64,000 bases of DNA from Hyperoodon ampullatus. Taxonomy: Eukaryota; Chordata; Mammalia; Artiodactyla; Ziphiidae. Below are positions 11,000-21,625 of this stretch, piece after piece (position 1 is the first letter of the stretch; the number at the start of each line of letters is the position of its first letter). The position numbers and the translations under genes were made by a program. The notes below the pieces were generated by a model. It did no database searches. It was not told where the DNA came from and saw only the letters and a list, made by a program, of their open reading frames with translations. Location of the stretch: positions 8,553,239 to 8,617,238 of the forward strand of contig OX457061.1 of NCBI GenBank assembly GCA_949752795.1, given 5' to 3'.

Positions 11000-12189
11000 T
11001 TGCCTGATGGCTCAGTTCCACGTCTAAGCATCCAGGAGAGATGAGGGCTAGTCTCTTTTACAATCTCCAAGAAAGAAACGATACAGATTTATAATTCGCA
11101 AAGGATTTATACTACATGCTTATTTAGCAAAAGAGATTATGACGCAGTCCACGTATAAAATTCCCTTTCTAACTATGACTATTAGTAAAGTTGGCAGCAC
11201 AAACAGCTAGAGAAGGGAAAGGACATTCCTTGTAGGAATCAGGCAAGTTTGTTCGTGTTTTCAGGACACATCTGCAAACTCATGTGTCCGAGCCCTGACC
11301 AATGGCACGGAGTGGGGTCCCCCAAACTTTTCAAGCCCATGATCTCTTTTGGCAAACTAAACTTTCACACTCAGGGCCCTGGAGAACTGGGTATTCTCAC
11401 CCCTACTCCAGGCTGGGGATGAGTATGCCTTCCCAGTTAAGTATCAGAAGTTGCACTAGGTAGAGCCCTTCTTTTGGATTCTCTACTAACCAAGGAATTT
11501 AGGTTGAGTTTTTTTTGTAGTTTGCATTACGTAGATTTAAAAAATTTTCTACATATAAATATTATGATAGGAATATGCACTTTCAAATTCCACATGACCC
11601 ACCCGCTGAAACCTGAGTTAGTCCTGTGGCCTTACTTTTTCACCAGCCCCAGCTTACCTCAGGCTGTGGTCACCTGTGTGGGATGCCAACCTGTCTAGAA
11701 CAGGGTCCTGAATCTGACCTTCTTGCTTGTCTACCCTTTCTTCTCACCAAACACACCAAAGGCAGCTTTTAAGAGAAGACTGGAGCAGCTTTGGCGGGAA
11801 TGTATGGAATGGGAGAGGGAGGATCCAGCCCTGCCTGGGTGCTGGTAACATCGTCACAAGCTGCTGAAATGGATGTGAAACCCAGGGCTCTTGGGATTGT
11901 GGATCTGTATTTTTCTTCACTATAAAGGGGTAAAGCTCTTCCTCCTCGTCATTTTTTTTGTGGCTTTCCAGGGTTGCTGTTCTAGAAAAAACACCTTCCA
12001 GTTCTCTGTTTTCAGTGGAACCAAAAAATGCACAGGGAGAGTCAAGTACACGTGCGTATCAGGCAACACTAAGTGTGCAGAGCAGGACACAGAAGTGCAT
12101 GTCCACATTACCCCATTTAGTGTGTGTGTGTGTTTATGGACAGATGTCGAGAAGGACGCTGCAGTGATTATCACTGGGTAGTTGGATTT
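11000..12189. other. No gene or confident repeat seen
   Basis: About 1.2 kb without a named repeat. A (TG)-rich stretch sits at 12118-12134. The frame at 11891-12181 shows no domain or homology that I recognise. Confidence 0.45.
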
Positions 12190-12200
12190 TGATCCTCTTC

Positions 12201-12406
12201 TTTTTTTTTTTTTTGTGGTACGCGGGCCTCTCACTGTTGCGGCCCCTCCCGTTGCGGAGCACAGGCTCCGGACGCGCAGGTTCAGCGGCCATGGCTCACG
12301 GGCCCAGCCGCTCCGCGGGATGTGGGATCTTCCCAGACCGGGGCACAAACCCGTGTCGCCTGCATCGGCAGGCGGACTCTCAACCACTGTGCCACCAGGG
12401 AAGCCC
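12201..12406 (-). mobile_element. CHR SINE (short type), antisense
   Basis: T-tract, gtggtacgcgggcctctcac, through to gccaccagggaagccc. Perfect 11-bp target duplication tgatcctcttc at 12190-12200 and 12407-12417. Confidence 0.95.
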
Positions 12407-12584
12407 TGATCCTCTTCGTTTTCACTTGCTGTATTGTCTGGATGGAATTTTTACAAGTGTGAGTCATTTTTTCTCTTTGGGTTTAGAAGGAACACAGCCA
12501 GAGATGTGTAAGACAGTTTCTAGCAGGGTTTATACGTTTAGCTGTGTTTCTGTTTAATGAGAGAATGTGAGCTCACGGGGGGAG

Positions 12585-13130
12585 GGAGGGAGTGCTGAGT
12601 CACCTGCATTGTTGGATTCCCCACAGCCTCCAGCGCTGGCTTTGGGCCAACAGGGGCTCAATAACTGACCCTGACGCCGATGTTCTGCTTTGATGTGTTC
12701 ATCTCCTCACTGCCCTTCAGTGGGCAGCAAACACCTACCCGGCCCTGCACGTAATTTAGGGCCGAGAGAAGAGGCTCTGGGTTTGGGCATTGGCACTTCT
12801 CAGAAGAAGGGGATTAATGCTCCTTCTGCCCACCCCATGCTGCCTCCACGGTGGTCCTGGGTCTCAATCCCACCTCCCTGACTTCTCTCACCATCCAAGA
12901 GTCATCCCCAGAAGGCTCCTGTTTCTCTTGTATTTCCTGTTCCTTCTGTCTGGAACGTTCCCCCCACCCCTCCCCCTACTCTCTATGTGGCTGGTTCCCT
13001 TTCATCCTGTGGGTCTCTTTAAAGGTCACCTCCTCAGGAAGTGCTCCCTGGACTATCCCACTTGGGCAGGCCTCCGTATTGTTCGTTCTCTGTCTTTGTG
13101 TCCTTCAGAGTGCTCATCACAATTTATAAT
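12585..13130 (+). repeat. L2 LINE copies (two adjoining segments)
   Basis: The first part (to about 12680) ends like an L2 tail (ccaacaggggctcaataact). The second (about 12850-13130) is upstream L2: tgttccttctgtctggaacg, ggtcacctcctcaggaagtg, ctccctggactatcccac and cagagtgctcatcacaattt. The order suggests two separate insertions. Confidence 0.65.
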
Positions 13131-13134
13131 GTAA

Positions 13135-14475
13135 TACAGACAATAGCTTTGGAAATTAAAAGAAGCAAAACTTCCCCTTGCCTTTGCCCCACTCTTCCTG
13201 CCCCAGTACCTGGCAACCGTCCCAGGTGAGGAGGTGAAGTGACTGTTTTCTGAAGGAAGAAGATAGGACTGAGAAAATCTCTTCCAGTAGGAGGTAGCAG
13301 AAGTGCGACACAGACCCTTGCCTCAGTGGAAGGAAGGAAGAGGAAGACAGGGAAGCTGAGGGGTTAGGTGCTGGGGCCCTTGATGCCTCCGTTCCGAGGG
13401 CAGGCCTTGATAGGGGTAGGGGTGGGGAAGCTGTAAGCACATCAAGGTAAGACCTGGAGGCACCTGGACTAGAGGCTCACTGCCCAGGCACGGCCTTCCA
13501 GAGGAGTCTTGAAGTCCAGGTAGAACCTGTCTGAACACAGTGAGGGGCAGTAACTCGGTAGCTTCCAGCAGGGGTGGCCAGCAAGATTAGAGACCCGAGC
13601 CTAAGGCGACGCTCCCGCCTCCTCCCGCCTGACCCAGGGCTGAGAGAGTGCAGCACTTCCGAGAGGCTCGGCGACCGGCAGAGACCTGCGGTCAGGTGAG
13701 AGTGTTCACATGCACAGTGACTTCACTACACGGAGCAAACGGCTGGGACACGGACTTCAGGGACAGGTGTGCTCCAGTGACCCCCCCCCAAAAGCCGGAG
13801 GAGACCAGTTACACCTCAGGGGTTGCTCCTCCACAGCAGAAACCAGAAAGAGCCCAGAGGGCCCCAGGTGGATCCCAGGTCCTCCCCTCCCCCCACCATG
13901 AGGCCTCAGAGACCCTCTCTTCACATACCCGAACATTTACTTCAGGAGAAACAGGGCTAGGGGACTGAAATCGGAAAGGCTGATTATTTGTCCAAAAGAG
14001 ACAGAGTCATCCGAAGAGAATATGTGAGCCAGAAGAGACTGGAATACGGTAATAGGCAAACATAAAAAAAAGAAGTAAAGAAAAATGGAAGGGGCCAGAA
14101 AACAGCCTTCCTGGTGCAGAAAATAAGAGGCTTTGGGCGAAGGCACCAGCCCTTCTCAGTAGGTGACTAAGGAGAAGAGATGATCATGCACTTGGGGAAA
14201 ACTGGCACCTGTTCTCCAGCGTTATCTTCTAAAACTGACGCTTACACTTGCCTCCAGGACAGCCATGCTGATGGCAAGACTGACCCCAAAGGCAGTGGCA
14301 TGGGGAGAGGGGTACGGCCAAACCGTGTCTGCAGGACATAATTCACGAGGAAGACCTATAACTATTCTAGACCAGAGGTTTACCTTAAACCTGCTTAGAG
14401 AAAGAAACATTTCTGAAACATACAATAGAAGTTTATGTACATAGAGGCAGCAGAGCACACTGGTTACGTTGGACT
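13135..14475. other. No gene or confident repeat seen
   Basis: GC-richer stretch without a nameable repeat. Frames of up to about 106 codons (13648-13968) cross it in several phases at once, which argues for chance openness of GC-rich DNA rather than an exon. Confidence 0.45.
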
Positions 14476-14479
14476 TCAA

Positions 14480-14680
14480 TTCATTAATCATTAATCATTT
14501 CATGAATTCGTTCAACAGATATTTATCGAGCTCCTTCTATGTGCCAGGCACTGGGCTTGCTGGTGGGGATACTGAGGACAAAGCAGTACGTCCCCTCCTT
14601 TCCTGGAGCTCACAGGATAGGGAGAGTGACAGCATGAGTCAAAGAATTACATATAGAATTAGTTATGTACAGTGGTGACA
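14480..14680 (-). repeat. L2 LINE 3' fragment (antisense)
   Basis: Antisense L2: ttcgttcaacagatatttat, cttctatgtgccaggcactg, gatactgaggacaaagcagt and tggagctcacaggataggga. Confidence 0.75.
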
Positions 14681-14822
14681 GCTCAGCATGCAGTCCTGGG
14701 TTCTGCCTGGTCTGCCACCTCCCTCAGTTATGTCATGTAAGTTCCCTAAACTATAATAACACCTATGCATTTGGAGGACTTACCTGGCATACAGTAATGC
14801 TCAATAAAGGTTAGATTTTATT
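14681..14822 (+). repeat. MIR SINE fragment
   Basis: The pieces cagtcctgggttctgcctgg, acctggcatacagtaatgct and caataaaggttagattttat are MIR 5' and 3' parts with an internal deletion. Confidence 0.6.
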
Positions 14823-14998
14823 GTTATTACTAGTACTAGTTTTAATCATCACAAAAAGTTCCTAGCCACAGTTTATTCTGTAGTAGTTCCTGGAAATTCT
14901 TTCTGGGCTTTTTGAAGTTGCTACTTTATTGCAATATAGGTATGCATGCATGCAAATGTGTGTGTATGTATGTGTGTATAAAAAATTACTGTTCCTTA

Positions 14999-15100
14999 TG
15001 GGGATATATGTATACATATAGCTGATTCACTTTGTTATAAAGCAGAAACTAACATACCATTGTAAAGTAATTATACTCCAATAAAGATGTTTAAAATTTT
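14999..15100 (+). mobile_element. 5'-truncated cetartiodactyl L1 3' end
   Basis: Only about 100 bp of L1 3'UTR remain: gctgattcactttgttataa, agcagaaactaacataccat and ttatactccaataaagatgt. It is flanked by an approximately 17-bp imperfect target duplication beginning aaaaattactgttcctt at 14981 and aaaaattattgttcttt at 15101. A (TG/TA)-rich stretch lies just upstream (14941-14980). Confidence 0.8.
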
Positions 15101-15199
15101 AAAAATTATTGTTCTTTTAAGTTTCTGCTAATTTCTTTTCCAAAAAGAGGTACATAGCAATTTTGATACACTACGTAGCTGAGATAAAAATCGCATGCA

Positions 15200-15410
15200 G
15201 GGCTTCCCTGGTGGCGCAGTGGTTGAGAGTCCGCCTGCCAATGCAGGGGACACGGGTTCGTGCCCCGGTCCGGGAAGATCCCACGTGCCGCGGAGCGGCT
15301 GGGCCCGTGAGCCATGGCCGCTGAGCCTGCACGTCCGGAGCCTGTGCTCTGCAACGGGAGAGGCCACAGCAGTGAGAGGCCTGTGTACCGCAAAAAAAAA
15401 AAAAAAAAAG
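15200..15410 (+). mobile_element. CHR SINE (short type) at the L1 5' junction
   Basis: Full SINE, gggcttccctggtggcgcag to gtgtaccgc plus A(17-18). It lies immediately 5' of the large L1. The left flank tcgcatgca(g) and the right flank tcagcatgca(g) are the SINE target duplication, with a one-base deletion on the left. The same word occurs again after the L1 at 21217. Confidence 0.93.
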
Positions 15411-15500
15411 TCAGCATGCAGAGATGGCAGACAGCAGAAGCAAGAAGTACTACAATCCAGGCTGTGGAACAAAAACCACATTCACAGAGAGAGAGACAAG

Positions 15501-16480
15501 ATGAAAAGGCAGAGGGCTATGTACCAGATGAAGTAACAAGATAAAACTCCAGAAAAACAACTAAATGAAGTGGAGATAGGCAACCTTCCAGAAAAAGAAT
15601 TCAGAATAATGATAGTGAAGATGATCCAGGACCTCGGAAAAAGAATGGAGGCAAAGATCGAGAAGATGTAAGAAATGTTTAACAAAGACCTAGAAGAAGT
15701 AAAGAACAAACAAACAGAGATGAACGATACAATAACTGAAGTGAAAACTACACTAGAAGGAATCAATAGCAGAATAATGGAGGCAGAAGAACGGGTAAGT
15801 GACCTGGAAGACAGAATGGTGGAATTCACTGCTGTGGAACAGAATAAAGAAAAAAGAATGAAAATAAATGAAGACAGCCTAAGAGACCTCTGGGACAACA
15901 TTAAACGCAAAAACATTCGCATTATAGGGGTCCCAGAAGGAGAAGAGAGAGAGAAAGAACCCGAGAAAATATGTGAAGAGATTATAGTCGAAAACTTCCC
16001 TAACATGGGATAGGAAATAGCCACCCAAGTCCAGGAAGTGCAATATTTGAAGAGATTATAGTCGAAAACTTCCCTAACATGGGAAAGGAAATAGCCACCC
16101 AAGTCCAGGAAGCGCAGCAAGTCCCATACAGGATAAACCCAAGGAGAAACATGCCGAGACACAAAGTAATCAAACTGACAAAAATTAAAGACAAAGAAAA
16201 ATTATTGAAAGCAGCAAGGGAAAAACGACAAATAACATACAAGGGAACTCCCATAAGGTTAACAGCTGATTTCTCAGCAGAAACTCTACAAGCCAGAAGG
16301 GAGTGGCATGATATACTTAAAGTGATGAAAGGGAAGAAACTACAACCAAGATTACTCTACCCGACAAGGATCTCATTCAGATTCGATGGAGAAATCAAAA
16401 GCTTTACAGACAAGCAAAAGCTAAAAGAATTCAGCACCACCAAACCAGCTCTACAACAAATGCTAAAGGAACTTCTCTAA
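15501..16480 (+). pseudogene. L1 ORF1 (RNA-binding ORF1p), broken
   Basis: Reading starts at the ATG at 15501 (MKRQRAMYQMK). Without the extra 74 bp noted below, the frame would be about 301 codons, slightly below the usual L1 ORF1p length. The N-terminal half is Glu/Lys-rich coiled coil, followed by the RNA-recognition part (around NIRIIGVPEGEE) and a C-terminal domain (MPRHKVIKLTKIKDKEKLL; YPTRISFRFDGE). It is broken by stops at 15534-15536 and 15669-15671, by a 74-bp tandem duplication (15975-16048 copied at 16049-16122) that shifts the frame, and by a third stop at 16011-16013 inside the first duplicate unit. In life ORF1p is a trimeric RNA chaperone that packages L1 RNA; this copy encodes none. 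Confidence 0.92.
15975..16122 (+). repeat. 74-bp tandem duplication within L1 ORF1
   Basis: The unit starting gaagagattatagtcgaaaa occurs at 15975 and again at 16049, period 74. The copies differ at few positions, including t/a at the base that makes the first copy's TAG stop and t/c near the unit end. As 74 is not divisible by three, it shifts the frame from that of 15675 to that of 16079. Confidence 0.95.
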
Positions 16481-16812
16481 GTGGGAAACACATGAGAAGA
16501 AAAGGACCTACAAAAACAAACCCAAAACAATTAAGAAAATGGTCATAGGAACATACATATCGATAATTACCTTAAATGTGAATGGATTAAATGCTCCAAC
16601 CAAAAGACACAGGCTTGCTGTATGCATACAAAAACAAGACCCATATATATGCTGTCTATAAGAGACCCACTTCAGACCTAGGGACACGTATGTAACTGAA
16701 AGGATTGAAAGTGAGGGGATGGAAAAAGATATCCCATGCAAATGGAAATCAAAAGAAAGCTGGAGTAGCCATACTCATATCAGATAAAGTAGACTTTAAA
16801 ATAAAGAATGTT

Positions 16813-17041
16813 GGGGCTTCCCTGGTGGCGCAGTGGTTGAGAGCCCGCCTGCCGATGCAGGGGACATGGGTTCGTGCCCCGATCCGGGAAGATCCCACAT
16901 GCCGCGGAGCGGCTGGGCCCGTGAGCCATGGCCATTGAGCCTGCGCGTCCAGAGCCTGTGCTCCGCAACGGGAGAGGCCACAACAGCGCGAGGCCCACAT
17001 ACCGCAAAAAAAATAAATAAATAAATAAAAATAAAATAAAA
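16813..17041 (+). mobile_element. CHR SINE (short type) inside L1 ORF2 endonuclease
   Basis: ggggcttccctggtggcgca to cacataccgc, then an A-rich tail with AAAT units. Perfect 16-bp target duplication taaaataaagaatgtt at 16797-16812 and 17042-17057. It was inserted after the L1, whose frame resumes after the second copy. Confidence 0.96.
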
Positions 17042-19693
17042 TAAAATAAAGAATGTTACAAGAGACAAGGAAGGACACTACATAATGATCAAGGGATCAA
17101 TCCAAGAAGAAGATATAACAATTATAAATATAAATGCACCCAACATAGGAGCACCTCAAAACATAAGGCAACTGCTAACAGCTATAAAAGAGGAAATCGA
17201 CAGTAATACAGTAATAGTGGGGGATTTTAACACCTCACTTACACCAACGGACAAATCATCCAAAATGGAAATAAATAAGGAAACAGAAGCTTTAAATGAC
17301 ACAATAGACCAGATAGATTTAATTGATATTTATAGGACATTCCATCCAAAAACAGCAGATTACACTTTCTCCTCAAGTGTGCATGGAACATTCTCCAGGA
17401 TAGATCACATCTTGGGTCACAAATCAAGCCTCAGTAAATTTAAGAAAACTGAAATTATATCAAGCATCTTTTCTGACCACAATGCTATAAGATTAGAAAT
17501 GAATTACAGGGAAAAAACCCGTAAAAAACACAAACACAGGGAGGCTAAACAATACGTTACTAAGTAACCAAGAGATCACTGAAGAAATCAAAGAGGAAAT
17601 CAAAAAATACCTGGAGACAAATGACAATGAAAACACGATGATCCAAAACCTATGGGATGTAGCAAATGCAGTTCTAAGAGGGAAGTTTATAGCTATACAA
17701 GCCTACCTCAAGAAACAAGAAAAGTCTCAAATAAACAATCTAACCTTACACCTAAAGGAACTAAAGAAAGAAGAACAAACAAAACTCAAAGTTAGCAGAA
17801 GGAAAGAAATCAAAAAGGTCAGAGCAGAAATAAATGAAATAGAAACAAAGAAAACAAAGCAAAGATCAATAAAATTAAAAGCTGGTTCTTTGAGAAGATA
17901 AACAAAACTGATAAACCATTAGCCAGACTCATCAAGAAAAAGAGGGAGAGGACTCACTCAGATCAATAAAATTAGAAATGAAAAAGGAGAAGTTACAACA
18001 GACATCGCAGAAATACAAAGCATCCTAAGAGACTACTATAAGCAGCTCTATGCCAATAAAATGGACAACCTGGAAGAAATGGACAAATTCTTAGAAAGGT
18101 ATAACCTTCCAAGACTGAACCAGGAAGAAAAAGAAAATATGAACAGACCAATCACAAGTAATGAAATTGAGACTGTGATTAAAAATCTTCCAACAAACAA
18201 AAGTCCAGGACCAGATGGCTTCACAGGTGAATTCTATCAAACATTTAGAGAAGAGCTAACACCCATCCTTCTCAAACTCTTCCAAAAAATTGTGGAGGAA
18301 AGAACACTCCCAAACTCATTCTATGAGGCCACCATCACCCTGATACCAAAATCAGACAAAGATACTACAAAAAAAGAAAATTACAGATCAATATCACTGA
18401 TGGATATAGATGCAAAAATCCTCAACAAAATACTAGCAAATAGAATGCAACAACACATTAAAAGGATCATACACCATGATCAAGTGGGATTTATCCCAGG
18501 GATGCAAGGATTCTTCAATGTATGCAAATCAATCAATGTGATGCACCATATTAAAAAATTGAAGAATAAAAACCATATGATCAGCTAAATAGATGCAGAA
18601 AGAACTTTTGACAAAATTCAACACCAATTTATGATAAAAACTCTCCAGAAAGTGGGCAGAGAGGGAACCTACCTCAACATAATAAAGGCCATATACGACA
18701 AACCCACAGCAAACATCATTCTCAATGGTGAAAAACTGAAAGCATTTCCTCTAAGATCAGGAAAAAGACAAAGGTGTCCACTCTCACCACTCTTATTCAA
18801 CACAATTTTGGAAGTCCTAGCCACGGCAATCAGAGAAGAAAAAGAAATAAAAGGAATACAAATTGGAATAGAAGAAGTAAAACTGTCACTGTTTGGAGAT
18901 GAAATGATTCTATACATAGAGAATAATAAAGATGCCACCAGAAAACTACTAGAGCTAATCAATGAATTTGGTAAAGTTGCAGGATACAGAATTAATGCAC
19001 AGAAATCTCTTGCATTCCTATACACTAATGATGAAAAATCTGAAAGAGAAATTAAGGAAACATTCCCAGTTACCATTGCAATGAAAAGAATAAAATACCT
19101 AGGAATAAACCTACCTAGGGAGACAAAAGACCTGTATGCAGAAAACTATAAGACACCGGTGAAAGAGATTAAAGATGATACCAACAGATGGAGAGGTATA
19201 CCATGTTCTTGGATTGGAAGAATCAATATTGTAAAAGTGACTATACTACCGAAAGCAATCTACAGATTCAGTGAAATCCCTATCAAATTACCAGTGGCAT
19301 TTTTTTATGGAACTAGAACAGAAAATCTTAAAATTTGTATGGAGAAACAAAAGACCCCGAATAGCCAAATCAGTCTTGAGAGAAAAAAAAATGGAGCTGG
19401 AGGAATCAGACTCCCTGACTTCAGATTATACTACAAAGCTACAGTAATCAAGACAATATAGTACTGGCACAAAAACAGAAACATAGATCAGTGGAACAAG
19501 ATAGAAAGCCCAGAGATAAACCCACGCACCTATGGTCAACTAATCTATGACAAAGGAGGCAAAGGATATACAATGGAGAAAAGACAGTCTCTTCAATAAG
19601 TGGTGCTGGGAAAACTGGACAGCTACATGTAAAAGAATGAAATTAGAACACTTCCTAACACCATACACAAAAATAAACTCAAAATGGATTAGA

Positions 19694-20032
19694 GGGCTTC
19701 CTTGGTGGCGCAGTGGTTAAGAATCCGCCTGCCAATGCAGGGGACACGGGTTCAAGCCCTGGCCCAGGAAGATCCCACATACCGCAGAGCAACTAAGCTC
19801 CTGCGCCACAACTACTGAGCCTGCGCTCTAGAGCCCGTGAGCCACAACTACTGAGGCCACGTGCCACAACTACTGAAGTCCGCGCGCCTAGATCCCGTGC
19901 TCCGCAACAAGAGAAGCCACAGAAATGAGAAGCCCACGCACTGCAACAAAGAGTAGCCCTCGCTTGCCACAACTAGAGAAAGCCCACGCACAGCGACGAA
20001 GACCCAACGCAGCCAAAAATAAATTAAAAAAA
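19694..20032 (+). mobile_element. CHR SINE (long type) inside L1 ORF2
   Basis: gggcttccttggtggcgcag, three 'ccacaactactga' units, then gacccaacgcagcc and an A-rich tail. Target duplication aaaatggattagag at 19681-19694 and 20036-20046, with the left A's merging into the poly(A) on the right. Younger than the L1 that hosts it. Confidence 0.94.
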
Positions 20033-20828
20033 AAAAATGGATTAGAGACCTAAATGTAAGACTGGACACTATAAAACTCTTAGAGGAAAACATAGGAAGA
20101 ACACTCTTTGACATAAATCACAGCAAGATCTTTTTTGATCCACCTCCTAGAGTAATGGAAATAAAAACAAACAAAAAAAAACCCAAATGGGACCTAGTGA
20201 AACTTCAAAGCTTTTGCAGAGCAAAGGAAACCATAAACAAGACGAAAAGACAACCCTCAGAATGGGAGAAAATATTTGCAAACGAATTAACGGACAAAGG
20301 ACTAATCTCTAAAATATATAAACAGCTCATGCAGCTCAATATTAAAAAAAAATAAACAACCCAAAAATGGGCAGAAGACCTAAATAGACATTTCTCCAAA
20401 GAAGACATACAGATGGCCAAGAAGCACATGAAAAGCTGCTCAACACCACTAATTATTAGAGAAATGCAAATCAAAACTACAATGAGGTATCACCTCACAC
20501 CAGTTAGAATGGGCATCATCAGAAAATCTACAAACAACAAATGCTGGAGAGGGTGTGGAGAAAAGAGAACCCTCTTGCACTGTTGGTGGGAATGTAAATT
20601 GATACAGCCACTACGGAGAACAGTATGGAGGTTCCTTAAAAAACTAAAAATAGAATTACCATATGATCCAGCAATCCCACTACTGGGCATATGCCCTGAG
20701 AAAACCATAATTCAAAAAGGGTCATGTACCACAATGTTCATTGCAGCACTATTTACAATAGTGAGGACATGGAAGCAACCTAAGTCTCCATCGACAGATG
20801 AATGGATAGAGAAGATGTGGTACATATA

Positions 20829-20904
20829 TACTCAGCCATAAAAAGGAACGAAATAAAAAATATTACTAAAAAATATTACTCAGCCATAAAAAGGAACGAA
20901 ATTG
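20829..20904 (+). repeat. 48-bp tandem duplication near the L1 ORF2 end
   Basis: The word ctcagccataaaaaggaacg occurs at 20831 and 20879, period 48, with tattactaaaaaatattact between them. It adds 48 bp, in frame, but downstream of earlier stops. Confidence 0.9.
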
Positions 20905-21439
20905 GGTCATTTGTTTAGACGTGGATGGATCTAGAGACTGTCATACAGAGTGAAGTAAGTCAGAAAGAGAACAACAAATATCGTATATTAACGCATATAG
21001 GTGGAACCTAGAAAAATGGTACAGATGAACCGGTTTGCAGGGCAGAAATTGAGACACAGATGTAGAGAACAAATGTATGGACACCAAGTGGGGACAGTGG
21101 CGGGGATGGTGGTGGTGGTGGTGTGATGAATTGGGAGATTGGGATTGACATGTATACACTGATGTGTATAAAATTGATGACTAATAAGAACCTGCTGTAT
21201 ATATATATTAAAAAAATCAGCATGCAATTATTTAAATACTGGATTTCAACAAATGTACCCATCAGGTGGGACCGCAAAATAATAGAACTAACATTTTCTA
21301 AGTGTGGTTTATTTTATTGCTTTTTAAATTATACACCATACTCACCAATTCAAGAATAAGATGTCTTATCCTTTAGGCACCTAACCAGTTTTAAGATTTG
21401 ACGATTTGGGACACTGGGTAAATTTTCAAGCAAGATCTC

Positions 21440-21625
21440 ACTTCAGGTAGTCTTGTTAGTGCTCATCACCCTGTGAGCCATAGCCCAGAACTTTTCCCAT
21501 TTTACAAAGAAGAAAATGGAGGCTCAGAGGGCATGAGCAAATTTCTCAAATTCACACAAAATGAGCTTGTTATTGAGGTGATTTGACCCTAGTTTGCTTA
21601 ACTCCAAACCCTCTGTTCTTTCTAG
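21440..21625 (-). repeat. MIR SINE
   Basis: Antisense MIR: cccattttacaaagaagaaa, atggaggctcagagggcatg, tgatttgaccctagtttgct and aaaccctctgttctttc. Confidence 0.7.

Larger units (their letters stand above)
16539..21020 (+). pseudogene. L1 ORF2 (endonuclease/reverse transcriptase), broken
   Basis: Starts at the ATG at 16539 (MVIGTYISIITLNVNGLNAP). The N-terminal apurinic-like endonuclease is recognisable: VIVGDFNTSLTP near 17210 and the SDHNAI motif near 17475. Reverse transcriptase follows: [15 protein letters not shown] near 18205, [10 protein letters not shown] near 18478 and [16 protein letters not shown] near 18785. The catalytic box at 18892-18906 reads FGDEM instead of the usual FADDM, so one catalytic Asp is Glu. 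The C-terminal Cys/His cluster is intact near 20540-20590 ([18 protein letters not shown]). Damage: TAA at 16659-16661, several frameshifts (around 16700, 17567-17640, 17900-18060 and 18588-18631), TAG near 19459, two SINE insertions, and a 48-bp tandem repeat near the end. No full protein is possible. The 3' boundary is approximate. Confidence 0.93.
15421..21216 (+). mobile_element. Nearly full-length L1 retrotransposon, inactive
   Basis: About 5.2 kb of L1 (5.8 kb with two nested SINEs). It is 5'-truncated in the 5'UTR, about 80 bp before ORF1, and contains ORF1, the intergenic spacer, ORF2 (endonuclease, reverse transcriptase, Cys-rich C-terminus), a short 3'UTR with a (GGT)n/G-rich patch near 21100, and a short A-tail. 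A perfect 10-bp target duplication tcagcatgca flanks it at 15411-15420 and 21217-21226. Both frames carry stops and frameshifts, so it cannot move on its own. SINEs at 16813 and 19694 interrupt ORF2. This is a LINE, not a virus. Family: cetartiodactyl L1, subfamily not determined. Confidence 0.95.

Noticed and set aside
11920..12387. 155-codon minus-strand frame with an apparent start MVESPPADAGDTG
   Set aside because: That peptide is the translation of the CHR SINE head and recurs at almost every SINE in the window. It is not a gene family.
15482..16162. 226-codon minus-strand frame
   Set aside because: It is the reverse shadow of L1 ORF1. The Phe/Ser/Ile-rich product is the complement of Lys/Glu-rich coding DNA.
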